The notes beneath the pieces were generated by a model. The model saw nothing but the letters and a program-made list of their open reading frames with translations. It was not told the origin of the DNA and did not search any database. A stretch of DNA of 64,000 nt, from assembly GCF_023333595.1 (NCBI RefSeq), contig NZ_JAIQZM010000002.1:113068-177067 (forward strand). Reading direction: 5' to 3'. The DNA comes from Argonema galeatum A003/A1. Lineage in GTDB: Bacteria > Cyanobacteriota > Cyanobacteriia > Cyanobacteriales > Aerosakkonemataceae. Position 1 is the stretch's first letter, and every line of letters starts with the position of its first letter. Positions 37,205 to 45,846 of the stretch are shown here, one piece after another. A program made the translations under genes and the position numbers.

Positions 37205-38332
37205 CTAAGAGATTGCTAACTCTAGTGGTTTAGATGGAATGATGTACATTAATTCTGCTTCATCTGGTTTAGTTTCTGAGGGAGCTAATTTTAGCCAGTC
37301 ATGGAAGCTAATTCCTAGTTGTGCTATCGCTTGGATTTCTGCTTGATAAGCTTCCAAGCGGCGGTAGGTTTCAATTATTGATTCCACTCGTTCCAATACT
37401 TTGGGTAGACGTTTAATAGCTTCTTCCTTCAAATGTTCAGGGTTTGGGCCAAACCAACCCCAAGGAACCTCAACACGAGCTAAGATTGCAGGTGGAAGAG
37501 AGTCTACCCATTTATTGGGGTCTTTCACGAATTCAACGAAATTCTCACGGTAAAGCTCAAAAACCTCGTTTTCATCCAGAGCCGGATTAGTCCATTGGTG
37601 AATTCGGGTGAGTCTACGCAAATCAATTTGACCTTTGTACTGAGGCTGTAAGTATGCTGCGGGGTTAGAAGTAAGTAGAATGTCAACATATTTCTGAATA
37701 CGAGAACGTACAACTTTTGCTCCTTCTTGAAAGCGACGAAGTGCTATGTCGTATTCTTCTAACTCTAGATAGCAACGCGCTTCAGTGAGGTAGGCTAAAG
37801 ATAAGGTCAGCAGATACTCATCGGCAATTTGGCTTTTCTGCTCAAGTTCGGTGTCGGTGTAGCCAGTGTAAATATGTTCAGCTTCCAGAAAACGATTGAT
37901 AGCTAGAATCGCCATACTTCGGCGGGTTTCTCCTTTGCTCGCCGTAAATGCACTAACTGCCGAATCCAGTGCAGCGCGAAGATTAGCATAGAAGCTAAGG
38001 TCAATTTTACGATCGATCTTTTTCAAAAGTTCCTCAGTCTGTTTTAGGCGTTCTTCTAGTTCGTTGATGCGCTGCATTACTAACGCAAAACCCATCACGG
38101 ATACACCCAGGCTGAGTACGCTAGCAGCAGAAGTCACCATCAAAGCACCTTGAGCCATCTGCAATTGCTGTGGTACAGAAGCGACAGTGGAGCCAGCCTC
38201 CCGCAAAAAAGTAACGACACGTCCAGTTGCTGCTTCCCGAATTACACCACCAAATCGTTCAAAGCTTCCATCTGCCAGACCTTTGGCAATCCAATTAGCG
38301 AGGGTAAAACTTGCTGTAACTACTGGTTCCAT
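37205..38332 (-). CDS. TM plus coiled-coil protein of unknown function (375 aa)
   Basis: The N-terminal 70 residues resemble a small alpha/beta cap; a glycine- and alanine-rich hydrophobic stretch (ALMVTSAASVLSLGVSVMGF, about 63-84) is followed by a heptad-rich coiled coil (RINELEERLKQTEELLKKID, about 87-107). The rest is helical with TPR-like features (YLLTLSLAYLTEARCYLELE, around 170). The order suggests a membrane-active or membrane-attached protein; a role in a conflict system is possible from its neighbours. I recognise no family. Confidence 0.6.
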   Translation of the reverse strand: MEPVVTASFTLANWIAKGLADGSFERFGGVIREAATGRVVTFLREAGSTVASVPQQLQMAQGALMVTSAASVLSLGVSVMGFALVMQRINELEERLKQTEELLKKIDRKIDLSFYANLRAALDSAVSAFTASKGETRRSMAILAINRFLEAEHIYTGYTDTELEQKSQIADEYLLTLSLAYLTEARCYLELEEYDIALRRFQEGAKVVRSRIQKYVDILLTSNPAAYLQPQYKGQIDLRRLTRIHQWTNPALDENEVFELYRENFVEFVKDPNKWVDSLPPAILARVEVPWGWFGPNPEHLKEEAIKRLPKVLERVESIIETYRRLEAYQAEIQAIAQLGISFHDWLKLAPSETKPDEAELMYIIPSKPLELAIS

Positions 38333-38535
38333 AATCTTTTACTACTTACTTAATGGTCAGCGGCGCATCGCATAAGCTAAATTGTACCGTACTCAGTATT
38401 CCCAGTCCACTGCCAGATCTAACTATGAAGTTGTCTGCAAAGTCATCAAGCGATCGCACTCCCATTTTCCTATACTGTAAAGATCGATCGCTCCCACCCT
38501 ATCAATCAGTTTTAGACTTTGATAAAATAGCAACC

Positions 38536-38880
38536 ATGACTTCCCCAGCAAGTTTTGAGTTTACCATTGCTAAAGCGCAGTATCTCCTCAACCGTGCTGC
38601 TGAACCGGGAGAAGGTGGAGATAAGCGAAAGTTTTGGCGTGAGGTAATGGGGTATGAGTCGCCAGAAGCATTTCGAGAGGCTATCCTAGCAGCAGTATCG
38701 TTAGATATCCTACAACCTCAGAGTCAGAATGCCCAAGGTGAGCTTTTTCGCGCTTATATCCAGCTTACCGGAAATTCTGGTTTATCGCGTCGAATACGCA
38801 CAGTTTGGATTGTTCTTTTTAATGAAGATGTCGCGAAATTTGTCACAGCAGTACCAGATAGATTAGGGGGTTTACAATGA
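38536..38880 (+). CDS. DUF6883-like protein, possible toxin
   Basis: 114 aa from ATG at 38536 (the frame is open from 38353). FEFTIAKAQYLLNRA, GGDKRKFWREVMGYE, AVSLDILQP and RIRTVWIVLFNEDVAKFVTA VPD match the DUF6883 pattern, a domain found also as the toxic tip of polymorphic toxins. The stop overlaps the ATG of the next gene (ATGA), so the two are translationally coupled. Confidence 0.65.
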   Translation: MTSPASFEFTIAKAQYLLNRAAEPGEGGDKRKFWREVMGYESPEAFREAILAAVSLDILQPQSQNAQGELFRAYIQLTGNSGLSRRIRTVWIVLFNEDVAKFVTAVPDRLGGLQ

Positions 38881-39275
38881 AAAAATTTAATTTATTTGAT
38901 GGCGTAAAGTTAACAGAAGAAATTCCCTTAACTGATGGCGGAAAAGCACCAGTGGGAATCGTTGGCGCAATTGTGGAAGTTCTGAATGATGGGGAAGCTT
39001 ATATTGTGGAATTATTTGGAGGTTGGGTTAAATACGATGAACAAGGAAATTTTCTGCCAGCAACGCAGGATGAGGAAGGCTCATTTATGGAAACAATTGG
39101 TGTAGAAACCGCCTATCCTCACCAATTGGTGTTAACTGTGCCAGCGCGTGAAACAATGGGTGTCCGGGCGCATTTGGCAGCACTTTTGGATGATTTATCT
39201 GATGATTTAGTAGCAGAAGTTAGAGATTTTGCTGAGTTTTTAAGGTACAAAAATCAACAGAAAAGTGCCAGTTAA
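38877..39275 (+). CDS. DUF4926-like protein, possible antitoxin/immunity partner
   Basis: 132 aa. Residues 1-75 (NLFDGVKLTEEIPLTDGG..VGIVGAIVEVLNDGEAYIVELF GG, a small barrel) are of the DUF4926 type, often placed next to DUF6883 genes. The C-terminal part has LLDDLSDDLVAEVRDFAEFL RYK, a motif of DUF2281-like antitoxins. Together with its neighbour it has the look of a toxin-antitoxin or toxin-immunity pair. Confidence 0.65.
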   Translation: MKKFNLFDGVKLTEEIPLTDGGKAPVGIVGAIVEVLNDGEAYIVELFGGWVKYDEQGNFLPATQDEEGSFMETIGVETAYPHQLVLTVPARETMGVRAHLAALLDDLSDDLVAEVRDFAEFLRYKNQQKSAS

Positions 39276-39287
39276 TTATCTAAGATA

Positions 39288-40553
39288 TTAAGAACGACGG
39301 GATTTAATCAATTTTTTAGCTTTATTTTTGGCTATAATGCCGATAATTATACTGAAGATAAAAGTTAAGGAAAAGTTGATTACTCCTTCTACTGCTGGGA
39401 AGGGTTCAGTTAATTTGTTTTTGGTGATGTTGGGAATGAAGGGTGATATGGATGTGGCTGCTATGGCTGCTACTCCTATGCCTATTCCCCATTCTTGTAC
39501 TGTTTCTTGAAAGATGCGATCGCGCTTTTCTATTATATCATCTAATTGCGCTTGCCTTATTTCAACAATGCCTCTAATCGTGTCTATTTCTTTCTCTCTT
39601 AATCTCAATCCGGGACTGAGTGCGGCATTATCTTCTTCTACTTGGGGTTGATATTTATATTGGACAATCTCGCTGAACTTTTTCAGAATATCTAGGTTAT
39701 TTGGATGATTAGGTTCTATCTTTTTAGCTTTAGTTTCAATAGTTTTTAGTCGTTCTAAATAATTGTAATTATTAGTTTTAATTGTTTGCATTTGCACTTC
39801 TAGCAAGCTGATTCCTTCGGCATAGAAACGCAGGGTTTTATAATTTTCATCTAAGGATTGCTTTAATTGGTCTAATTTCGATTCTAATAAGTTAGGTTCG
39901 GGCGAAATTAGTTGGATTTTACCTAGAGTTTCTAGGGAGGGAGAAAACTTGGCTGCTAACAATGGTTTGATTTGGCGGGTATTGCCGTAAGCCCAAACTA
40001 TTTTGTGTCGATAGCAAAATAACTGTCGCCAATCTTCATAAAATTTAGCCATATTTATCATTGCAGTTAGGTCTGGATAGATTATAATTAAAACATGATT
40101 GTTTTCGGTTTCTAAGTTTTCCCAATTATGGGGCGTTCGCCAAATTTCAAAAAGTTTAGCCCCCATAAATTCTCCAGCTTCTTGACTGCGCCATTTGCTG
40201 AAATTCAAAGATTCATAAGCTGATTTGGCAGCATCTTCATGTGAGGAAAATGGTTGTAAATAACCCGTAATTAGCCAAGTTTTTCCCAATAGTTCGCCAG
40301 AGATTGCCAATTCTTCTCTCTTGGCTAATAATGTTTTTTTGAGTTCGGGAAAGGGAAGAACATCGGGAGAACTATGTTTATTTTCTACTGAACAAGCAAT
40401 TAGTAGACTGTCAGTATCTGCTAAGGTGTGACGAGAATAAAAACCATTTGGGAATTCATTGTATTTCGGGATATCAGTATCTTCCTGAAAAGTTTGTCCG
40501 GTTTTCAGGTGATAGGTAAACAGAAATAGATGGGAATAGATTAAATTAGTCAT
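39288..40553 (-). CDS. Coiled-coil protein with two C-terminal membrane segments, third gene of the CHAT operon
   Basis: 421 aa from the ATG at 40553, which overlaps the stop of the 164-aa gene as TAATG. Residues 1-220 form an unrecognised globular domain (LLIACSVENK, KLFEIWRTPHNWENLETEN, VLIIIYPDLTAMINMAKFYE). A long coiled coil spans about 220-350. Two membrane helices follow (GIGIGVAAIAATSISPFI, INFSLTFIFSIIIGIIAKNK). Such a membrane effector next to a caspase-like CHAT gene suggests a signal-activated membrane-disruption or anchoring role, by inference only. Confidence 0.7.
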   Translation of the reverse strand: MTNLIYSHLFLFTYHLKTGQTFQEDTDIPKYNEFPNGFYSRHTLADTDSLLIACSVENKHSSPDVLPFPELKKTLLAKREELAISGELLGKTWLITGYLQPFSSHEDAAKSAYESLNFSKWRSQEAGEFMGAKLFEIWRTPHNWENLETENNHVLIIIYPDLTAMINMAKFYEDWRQLFCYRHKIVWAYGNTRQIKPLLAAKFSPSLETLGKIQLISPEPNLLESKLDQLKQSLDENYKTLRFYAEGISLLEVQMQTIKTNNYNYLERLKTIETKAKKIEPNHPNNLDILKKFSEIVQYKYQPQVEEDNAALSPGLRLREKEIDTIRGIVEIRQAQLDDIIEKRDRIFQETVQEWGIGIGVAAIAATSISPFIPNITKNKLTEPFPAVEGVINFSLTFIFSIIIGIIAKNKAKKLIKSRRS

Positions 40554-41047
40554 TAGCAAAACATATATACCCACGCATGGGGATATTTAGACTCGGTAGA
40601 AGACGGAAGTTCATCGGATACTATTTCAGCAGGAGATAGATTTTGATTTGGTGATTGTAATTGCTGTTGGATGCCTTGGGTTATTTTAACAGAGTTGTTC
40701 GATTCAAAGATTTGCTTGATTAGCTTTAGCGAGTCAGTTGGGAGGCTAAAATTTTCCAATTCCAGGTTTTCCCCTTCCGGTTCGCTATCTGATGGTAAGA
40801 TACATTTATTGCGCGATTGGGCTTGATAAGCTAATTGCAAAGATTCTAGGGCGGGTTGATATAAGGTTTTCAGGAAGTCGTGTTTGTAAATTAGCTTTCG
40901 CAGATTTTCTATCGCCTCTTCCACGTCAGTTGCTAATTCTTCCCCTAACTGATTAAGCTGTTTTTGGATAGATTCATCTAGAGGTGATTCTAGCTGAGAA
41001 AGGGCGATTAAAAAAGCCCGAATGGTTTTGATATCTTGTTCTCGCAT
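40553..41047 (-). CDS. Small helical protein, second gene of the CHAT operon (164 aa)
   Basis: The first 85 residues form helices (IKTIRAFLIALSQLESPLDE, TDVEEAIENLRKLIYKHDFL KTLYQPALESL), the following 80 are low-complexity and polar. This composition fits an adaptor or effector-associated domain, but I recognise no family. It lies 98 bp after the CHAT gene and its stop overlaps the start of the next gene, so the three genes probably form one transcript. Confidence 0.65.
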   Translation of the reverse strand: MREQDIKTIRAFLIALSQLESPLDESIQKQLNQLGEELATDVEEAIENLRKLIYKHDFLKTLYQPALESLQLAYQAQSRNKCILPSDSEPEGENLELENFSLPTDSLKLIKQIFESNNSVKITQGIQQQLQSPNQNLSPAEIVSDELPSSTESKYPHAWVYMFC

Positions 41048-41144
41048 AGATTTATTGGGTGTTTCGGAATGATTGGTTTGTTGTTAACAAGGAACATTTT
41101 TGTAGGGACACGGCATCATAAAATATCTTGGTAATCAACAAATT

Positions 41145-44100
41145 TTAATTATGCCGTGTCCCTACACCAAAACAATTAATCTGATTTCCAGATACGATAA
41201 ATCCAGCCCAGTAGTAGGGATGGGCGTAAGGGCGATGATTCATTCCCTTACTTTCGGCTTTTTCTTGTGCTTTGGCAATTAAACCCTGCAAACTTTCCCA
41301 ACAACCAGTATATTTCTCTACTTTAGCAGATTCTTGGCGATACCATTGGATTAAATCGGCGAAGGTGAGAGTAGAAAGCCAAGTTTGAGTTTGTTGGAGT
41401 GCCAAAGCGGGAGGGATGTTATCCTTATATAATTGGTGAAATTTAATCATCATCAAAGCTGTTTCGGTTTCGCCAACTTGCCAAAGAGTAGTGACAACAT
41501 GAGTTACGCCTTTTGCCAAAAAGCCACTGACTAAACCAACGTATTCATCCATGATACCTTGTTTGCTGGTAAGACCTGTTTCGCAAGCGGAAAGACAAGC
41601 GAGTTGATAGCCTTTTAAGTTTAGTTGGAAGATATCTTGCAAAGTCAACATTTCTTTGTTGGCTAATTCCAAAGCTGACTCTAGGGGTTGATGGATATTG
41701 TGTTCGCCATGTCCGGTAAAATGGAAGATGTCGGCAGAATTGGAGAAAGCGGCGATAACTGTATTTTTGGTAGCTTTACTGCTTTTAATGCAGGTGGGAT
41801 TGTCGTAAAGTTGGGCAATAATTTGCGATTCGGTTTCGGCATATTCTAAACGACTGGGACTTTCGATGCTGAGGAGTTTTGTGGGAGTGGATGGGGTATC
41901 AGTTCGCAAATCGATGCCAATTTGGAGACTGGGGAGATAAGTAATCGTAAAATCTTTTTCCCGCCAGAGGTAATGCAGGGGTAGCAAATGCAAGTCGCGA
42001 TGGGGAATCAAAATTAACTGAGTAATATCATCGCCTATCTTATTTAATATTCCCTCAACATTGAGTATCTTACCCAACTTATCCAATCTATCCGCCATCT
42101 TATCTCGCCAAGTTTGTTTTTCTTTCGTCGCGCCCTTCGCGTCTTTGGGGTTGGTTTGATAATCTTTTTTCCATTTTTTTAACCAATCTTCAAACTTTTG
42201 GAGTTGCTTAGCGGTGGAACCCCACCCCCAGCCCCTCCCCGCAACGGGGAGGGGGGCAAGAGTGTAGGTTGTTTTTTCTGTTTGTGTTTGAGTTTCAGTT
42301 TCTCCCTTTTCTCTTTGCAGGGGGAAGGGGGTAAGAGAATCGCTGTCATCTTCTCCTTCTCCCCTTCCTCCGTTGCGGGGGAAGGGGTTGGGGGATGGGG
42401 GTTCTTCTGCTGAGTTTAGGGAATCCCGACCCGATACTGAGAAGGGGGTAAGAGAATCGCTATCATCTTCTCCTTCTCCCCTTCCTCCGTTGCGGGGGAA
42501 GGGGTTGGGGGATGGGGGTTCTTCTAAATGAATCTGAATACCGTTATGTTTGATAATAAAAGTAGTAATTGCAGCAGGGCTGTAGTGCCAGTAAATTGCT
42601 GCCATACCGGGAGAGAGAAATTGTTCGATTTCGGAATATTGTAGCGGCGTTTCATCTAACATTCCCACATAACGGGATTCGCGCAACCAACGCAAGCAGA
42701 GATTTTTCCGTTTTTCGGCTAACAAAAGTGCTTCTTTTAGTTGCGATGACTGCGCTAACAGCACTACTCGCAATTGACTGAATGTGGCGAACTTTTTGGC
42801 TAACTGGATTTTCCTCTCTTGTGAATCAGTTTCCAGTAGCAAGTTTTCCAGCATCGTATCGCCAATATCCAAACATAGCTGAAAATCTTCTTGGTAGTTG
42901 AGGGCGTTACAGACTTTGGCTAATTTTTGCAATATTTCCAGATATAGTAACTGGAAGCGGGGGCTAACTTGTGCTACCAGAACTTCTCCTAAGATGGAAG
43001 TTTGGGAACGGGAAAGTGTTTTTAGGGCGGTGATATAACTGTTTCTTGATTCGCGCCAGTAGGGGTGGGGATTTGGTTGTCGTTTTCCGTAAAGATAGTG
43101 GGCATCGCCTTTATGCTGATGCAATGTCGCGCAACCTTCTTGATAGTCGCGTGTCTCTGGTTGGAGAGATTGCAACCCTTTATCCCAGTTTTGCAATGCT
43201 GCTTGATAGCCTTGTAAGTAATAGATTGCCCAACCTCGATTTGCCCAAGCTTGCCACAATTGATTGTGCGTTATTTCTAAAGCGCGATTGCAAGCTTCTC
43301 TTGCTTCTTGGTACTGCCCTAAGTTTTTCAGCGCATTGCCCAAACCATTCCAGGCATGGTGGAAGTTAGGGGAAATGTCGAGCGCCCGTTGAAAAGCTTC
43401 GATTGCTTGTTGGTACTGCCCTAAGTCACTCAGCGCATTGCCCAAACCATTCCAGGCATGGTGGGAGTTAAGGGAAATGTCGAGCGCCCTTTGATAGGCT
43501 TTTCTTGCTTCTTGATACTGCCCTAAGTCATACAGCGTAGCGCCCAAATTATTCCAAGCATGGTGATAGTTAGGGGAAATGTCGAGCGCCCGTTGATAAG
43601 CTTCTCTTGCTTCTTGGTACTGCCCTAAGTCACTCAGCGCATTGCCCAAACCATTCCAGGCATGGTGATAGTTAGGGGAAATGTTGATCGCCCGTTGATG
43701 GGCTTCTCTTGCTTCTTGGTACTGCCCTAAGTTTTTCAGCGCATTGCCCAAACCATTCCAGGCAATGTGGTTGTTAGGGGAAATGTCGAGCGCCCGTTGA
43801 TAGGCTTCGATTGCTTCTTGGTACTGCCCTAAGTCACTCAGCGCACTGCTCAAACTATTCCAGGCAATGTGGTTGTTAGGGGAAATGTCGAGCGCCCGTT
43901 GAAAGCAACCAAGTGCCGCCTGAACATTACCAGCATTATATTCATCAACGCCGAGCTTAAACCACTCTACAGCTTCCCCATCTACATCTACTGCAACATC
44001 AACATAAACAGAATTTGTTGTATTGGCAGTTTGCTTATTAACAGTTGGGATAACAGATGTGGCAACAATGCTTGTTTGAGTTTCTGAATTTCCCAATAAT

Positions 44101-44471
44101 TCCCTGCCAATTTCTCCCGCCATATCTCCCAATTCCCCACCAGCAACCTTACCCAATTGCACCATCCGCCGCGCTAATTTCCGATGGGTTTCCGGTGATT
44201 CCAACAACTTGCTGCCAAAGCGACGCAACCACGCCGCCAATTCATCTTCATCAATAATTTTGGTAATAAAAAAGCTTTTAATATTCCCCCGACTCGCGCC
44301 TTCTTCCACCCTATCCAGCAGTTGCAAAAACAAACTTTCAAATTCTGCATCGCTGAGGCGTTGCTTTTCTACCCGCCCTGGAGTTCCCGCGCTACGGGGG
44401 GAAGGTTGGGGTGGTTTTCCTAATAGTTGCTGCCACAATTTTTTCAGCCAGCGCCAGATTTTTGCCAACAT
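41145..44471 (-). CDS. TPR-CHAT caspase-like protease
   Basis: About 1108 aa. Residues 1-130: basic/helical region with membrane-near features (IWRWLKKLWQQLLGK). About 175-430: seven TPR units of the form NHIAWNSLSSALSDLGQYQE AIEAYQRALDISP. Then a helical linker, an internal proline/glycine-rich insert with duplicated 39-aa parts, and the CHAT domain (about 880-1105) with the catalytic His in HFTGHGEHN and Cys in ACLSACETGL. CHAT proteins are caspase/separase-like peptidases. Starts: TTG 44483, GTG 44480, ATG 44471; I chose ATG. First gene of a probable operon with the next two. Confidence 0.85.
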   Translation of the reverse strand: MLAKIWRWLKKLWQQLLGKPPQPSPRSAGTPGRVEKQRLSDAEFESLFLQLLDRVEEGASRGNIKSFFITKIIDEDELAAWLRRFGSKLLESPETHRKLARRMVQLGKVAGGELGDMAGEIGRELLGNSETQTSIVATSVIPTVNKQTANTTNSVYVDVAVDVDGEAVEWFKLGVDEYNAGNVQAALGCFQRALDISPNNHIAWNSLSSALSDLGQYQEAIEAYQRALDISPNNHIAWNGLGNALKNLGQYQEAREAHQRAINISPNYHHAWNGLGNALSDLGQYQEAREAYQRALDISPNYHHAWNNLGATLYDLGQYQEARKAYQRALDISLNSHHAWNGLGNALSDLGQYQQAIEAFQRALDISPNFHHAWNGLGNALKNLGQYQEAREACNRALEITHNQLWQAWANRGWAIYYLQGYQAALQNWDKGLQSLQPETRDYQEGCATLHQHKGDAHYLYGKRQPNPHPYWRESRNSYITALKTLSRSQTSILGEVLVAQVSPRFQLLYLEILQKLAKVCNALNYQEDFQLCLDIGDTMLENLLLETDSQERKIQLAKKFATFSQLRVVLLAQSSQLKEALLLAEKRKNLCLRWLRESRYVGMLDETPLQYSEIEQFLSPGMAAIYWHYSPAAITTFIIKHNGIQIHLEEPPSPNPFPRNGGRGEGEDDSDSLTPFSVSGRDSLNSAEEPPSPNPFPRNGGRGEGEDDSDSLTPFPLQREKGETETQTQTEKTTYTLAPLPVAGRGWGWGSTAKQLQKFEDWLKKWKKDYQTNPKDAKGATKEKQTWRDKMADRLDKLGKILNVEGILNKIGDDITQLILIPHRDLHLLPLHYLWREKDFTITYLPSLQIGIDLRTDTPSTPTKLLSIESPSRLEYAETESQIIAQLYDNPTCIKSSKATKNTVIAAFSNSADIFHFTGHGEHNIHQPLESALELANKEMLTLQDIFQLNLKGYQLACLSACETGLTSKQGIMDEYVGLVSGFLAKGVTHVVTTLWQVGETETALMMIKFHQLYKDNIPPALALQQTQTWLSTLTFADLIQWYRQESAKVEKYTGCWESLQGLIAKAQEKAESKGMNHRPYAHPYYWAGFIVSGNQINCFGVGTRHN
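42220..42258. repeat. GC-rich repeat in frame in the CHAT gene
   Basis: CCCCACCCCCAGCCCCTCCC CGCAACGGGGAGGGGGGC, which pairs with itself. It encodes LAPLPVAGRGWGWG on the minus strand. Related to the repeats in the flavoprotein and GNAT genes. Confidence 0.7.
42324..42408. repeat. 85-bp repeat in the CHAT gene, copy 1
   Basis: Identical to 42441-42525 except for one base (G/A). It includes the palindromic core CCTTCCTCCGTTGCGGGGGA AGG. The two copies are 117 bp (39 codons) apart and preserve the frame, encoding EEPPSPNPFPRNGGRGEGED twice. Confidence 0.9.
42441..42525. repeat. 85-bp repeat in the CHAT gene, copy 2
   Basis: Second copy of the unit at 42324-42408; the near-identity means recent duplication. 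Confidence 0.9.
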
Positions 44472-44523
44472 CTGCTGCACCAAGGGTTGCGAATATTTTT
44501 GATTGTAGCGATTTTTGGGGTTA

Positions 44524-44556
44524 AGAAACCCGGTTTTTTGGAAAAACCGGGTTTCT
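44524..44556. repeat. AAACCCGG hairpin repeat upstream of the CHAT gene
   Basis: AGAAACCCGGTTTTT and AAAACCGGGTTTCT flank a short loop. A second partial unit (AAGAAACCGGATTTTTGG) follows. Related hairpins occur at 48211-48251 and single arms near 15752 and 57423. Confidence 0.7.
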
Positions 44557-44615
44557 GGTGTATCTCACGGGTAAGAAACCGGATTTTTGGGGTTGGAACA
44601 ACGTACCTGGAGATG

Positions 44616-44639
44616 GCGCTAAAGCGCAACAACGTACCT
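44616..44639. repeat. Interspersed GCGCT-rich repeat, copy 3
   Basis: GGCGCTAAAGCGCAACAACG followed by TACC, like 15946-15970 and 20783-20806. The rest of the 44.5-44.88 kb gap has the hairpin repeats and a palindromic GTCCGTTTAAACGGAC but no gene. Confidence 0.6.
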
Positions 44640-44879
44640 GGACTTGGGGAGATGCAGGTTATTAGTGTAGCGTTATAGCGAAGGTAAGGGCGGGTTTTGT
44701 TGTGAGGTGATCTGTAGGAAACAAAGGATATCTGCTAAACCGCCCCTACAAGTGGACTTAATATTAATCTTTCAGTCCGTTTAAACGGACTTTCGCTATT
44801 AGCCAAGGAATTGATTCCTTGGCGGGTGTGGGGGAAAATTAGGGGTGCGATCGCCCTCTTTCATTTCATACCTACACCA

Positions 44880-45083
44880 TCATTCTTTGCTTTCTGAAAC
44901 TACCGCTTGCTTATTTCTTCTCTCAAGTCTTTTTAACCGTTGTTGACACAATTCTACTTCCATCATGGCATTTAATTGCGCTAACTTCAAATCTAAAACA
45001 TCCAATTGGCGGATAGTTTCCTGAAAGCGTTCGTGCGTGCGCTTTAATTTTTCTGGGTCTGGCAATTTTTTGGGCTGATTCAT
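44880..45083 (-). CDS. Small coiled-coil protein (67 aa)
   Basis: Highly charged helix: KLPDPEKLKRTHERFQETIR QLDVLDLKLAQLNAMMEVEL. It begins inside an ATGA overlap with the stop of the 114-aa gene. Similar in design to the 77-aa protein at 45613-45846. Function unknown; the pairing suggests that the two products bind each other. Confidence 0.6.
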   Translation of the reverse strand: MNQPKKLPDPEKLKRTHERFQETIRQLDVLDLKLAQLNAMMEVELCQQRLKRLERRNKQAVVSESKE

Positions 45084-45424
45084 GGTAATTCAAAATCTAT
45101 TTTAGCTTCTCGAATACTAGCAGCTGAAGCTGCCATTGCTGCTTCAGCATCTTCAATGGTCTGATACAGTAAATCTAGCACAGCCGCAGGAGCAGTGGGT
45201 TGAAATTCTGAAACTTGTAGAAAAAGCCTACACAGACGATTATAAGGATTTCTCAGCCGTTCTCTCACATTCAGTAAGTCATCCAGTGTCGAAATAGTCA
45301 TCTCTGTCTCACCGAACTGTTCGGCAATTACTGATTCTGTTGCTGCGGCTTCATCGATCAATTCTGCCAATTGTCCGAGCAGATTTAAGATGGTAGCTTT
45401 AGTTTCTCCTGGTAGCTTTGCCAT
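45080..45424 (-). CDS. Helical protein coupled to the 67-aa gene (114 aa)
   Basis: All-alpha, acidic: TKATILNLLGQLAELIDEAA ATESVIAEQF, DLLNVRERLRNPYNRLCRLF, and the C-terminal AAVLDLLYQTIEDAEAAMAA SAASIREAK. No known domain. A truncated homolog of its C-terminus lies at 45843-45983 before the 77-aa gene, so this is a duplicated two-gene unit. Confidence 0.6.
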   Translation of the reverse strand: MAKLPGETKATILNLLGQLAELIDEAAATESVIAEQFGETEMTISTLDDLLNVRERLRNPYNRLCRLFLQVSEFQPTAPAAVLDLLYQTIEDAEAAMAASAASIREAKIDFELP

Positions 45425-45612
45425 TAAGTTTAATTCCCAATACAGTCCTTTTAATATAATAATATAAAGTTGTAATTTAGTTTTTATAATTATAGCTTGA
45501 TCGCACTTAATTCATAGACAGCAATTGGCTGAGTGCGATCGCCATCTCAATAGCGCAAAATAGGATTTAAAAATAGTGCGATCGCACTCTATAACTTCCC
45601 TATCTTTGGCTT

Positions 45613-45846
45613 TTAAAGTTCTTTGTTTTCCACCTCTAAATTTTGTTTTTTTAAAGCTTCTAACTGTTTCTCTACTCGACGGCGACGGCTGGCATAAAGG
45701 GGGCTATTTTGCAAATCCATTTCAGCTTGTGCGATCGCTTTATCCAGCATCATATTCAGTTCATCCCACTTTAGATTAACTTCGCGCATACGAGCTACAT
45801 TTCTTGCTCTCGTTTCGGCATCAGGAATTCTCTTTTCGTTGTTCAT
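45613..45846 (-). CDS. Small coiled-coil protein (77 aa)
   Basis: RIPDAETRARNVARMREVNL KWDELNMMLDKAIAQAEMDL then YASRRRRVEKQLEALKKQN. Same size, charge and gene position as the 67-aa protein, and also started by an ATGA overlap with its upstream partner, which is here truncated. Confidence 0.6.
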   Translation of the reverse strand: MNNEKRIPDAETRARNVARMREVNLKWDELNMMLDKAIAQAEMDLQNSPLYASRRRRVEKQLEALKKQNLEVENKEL

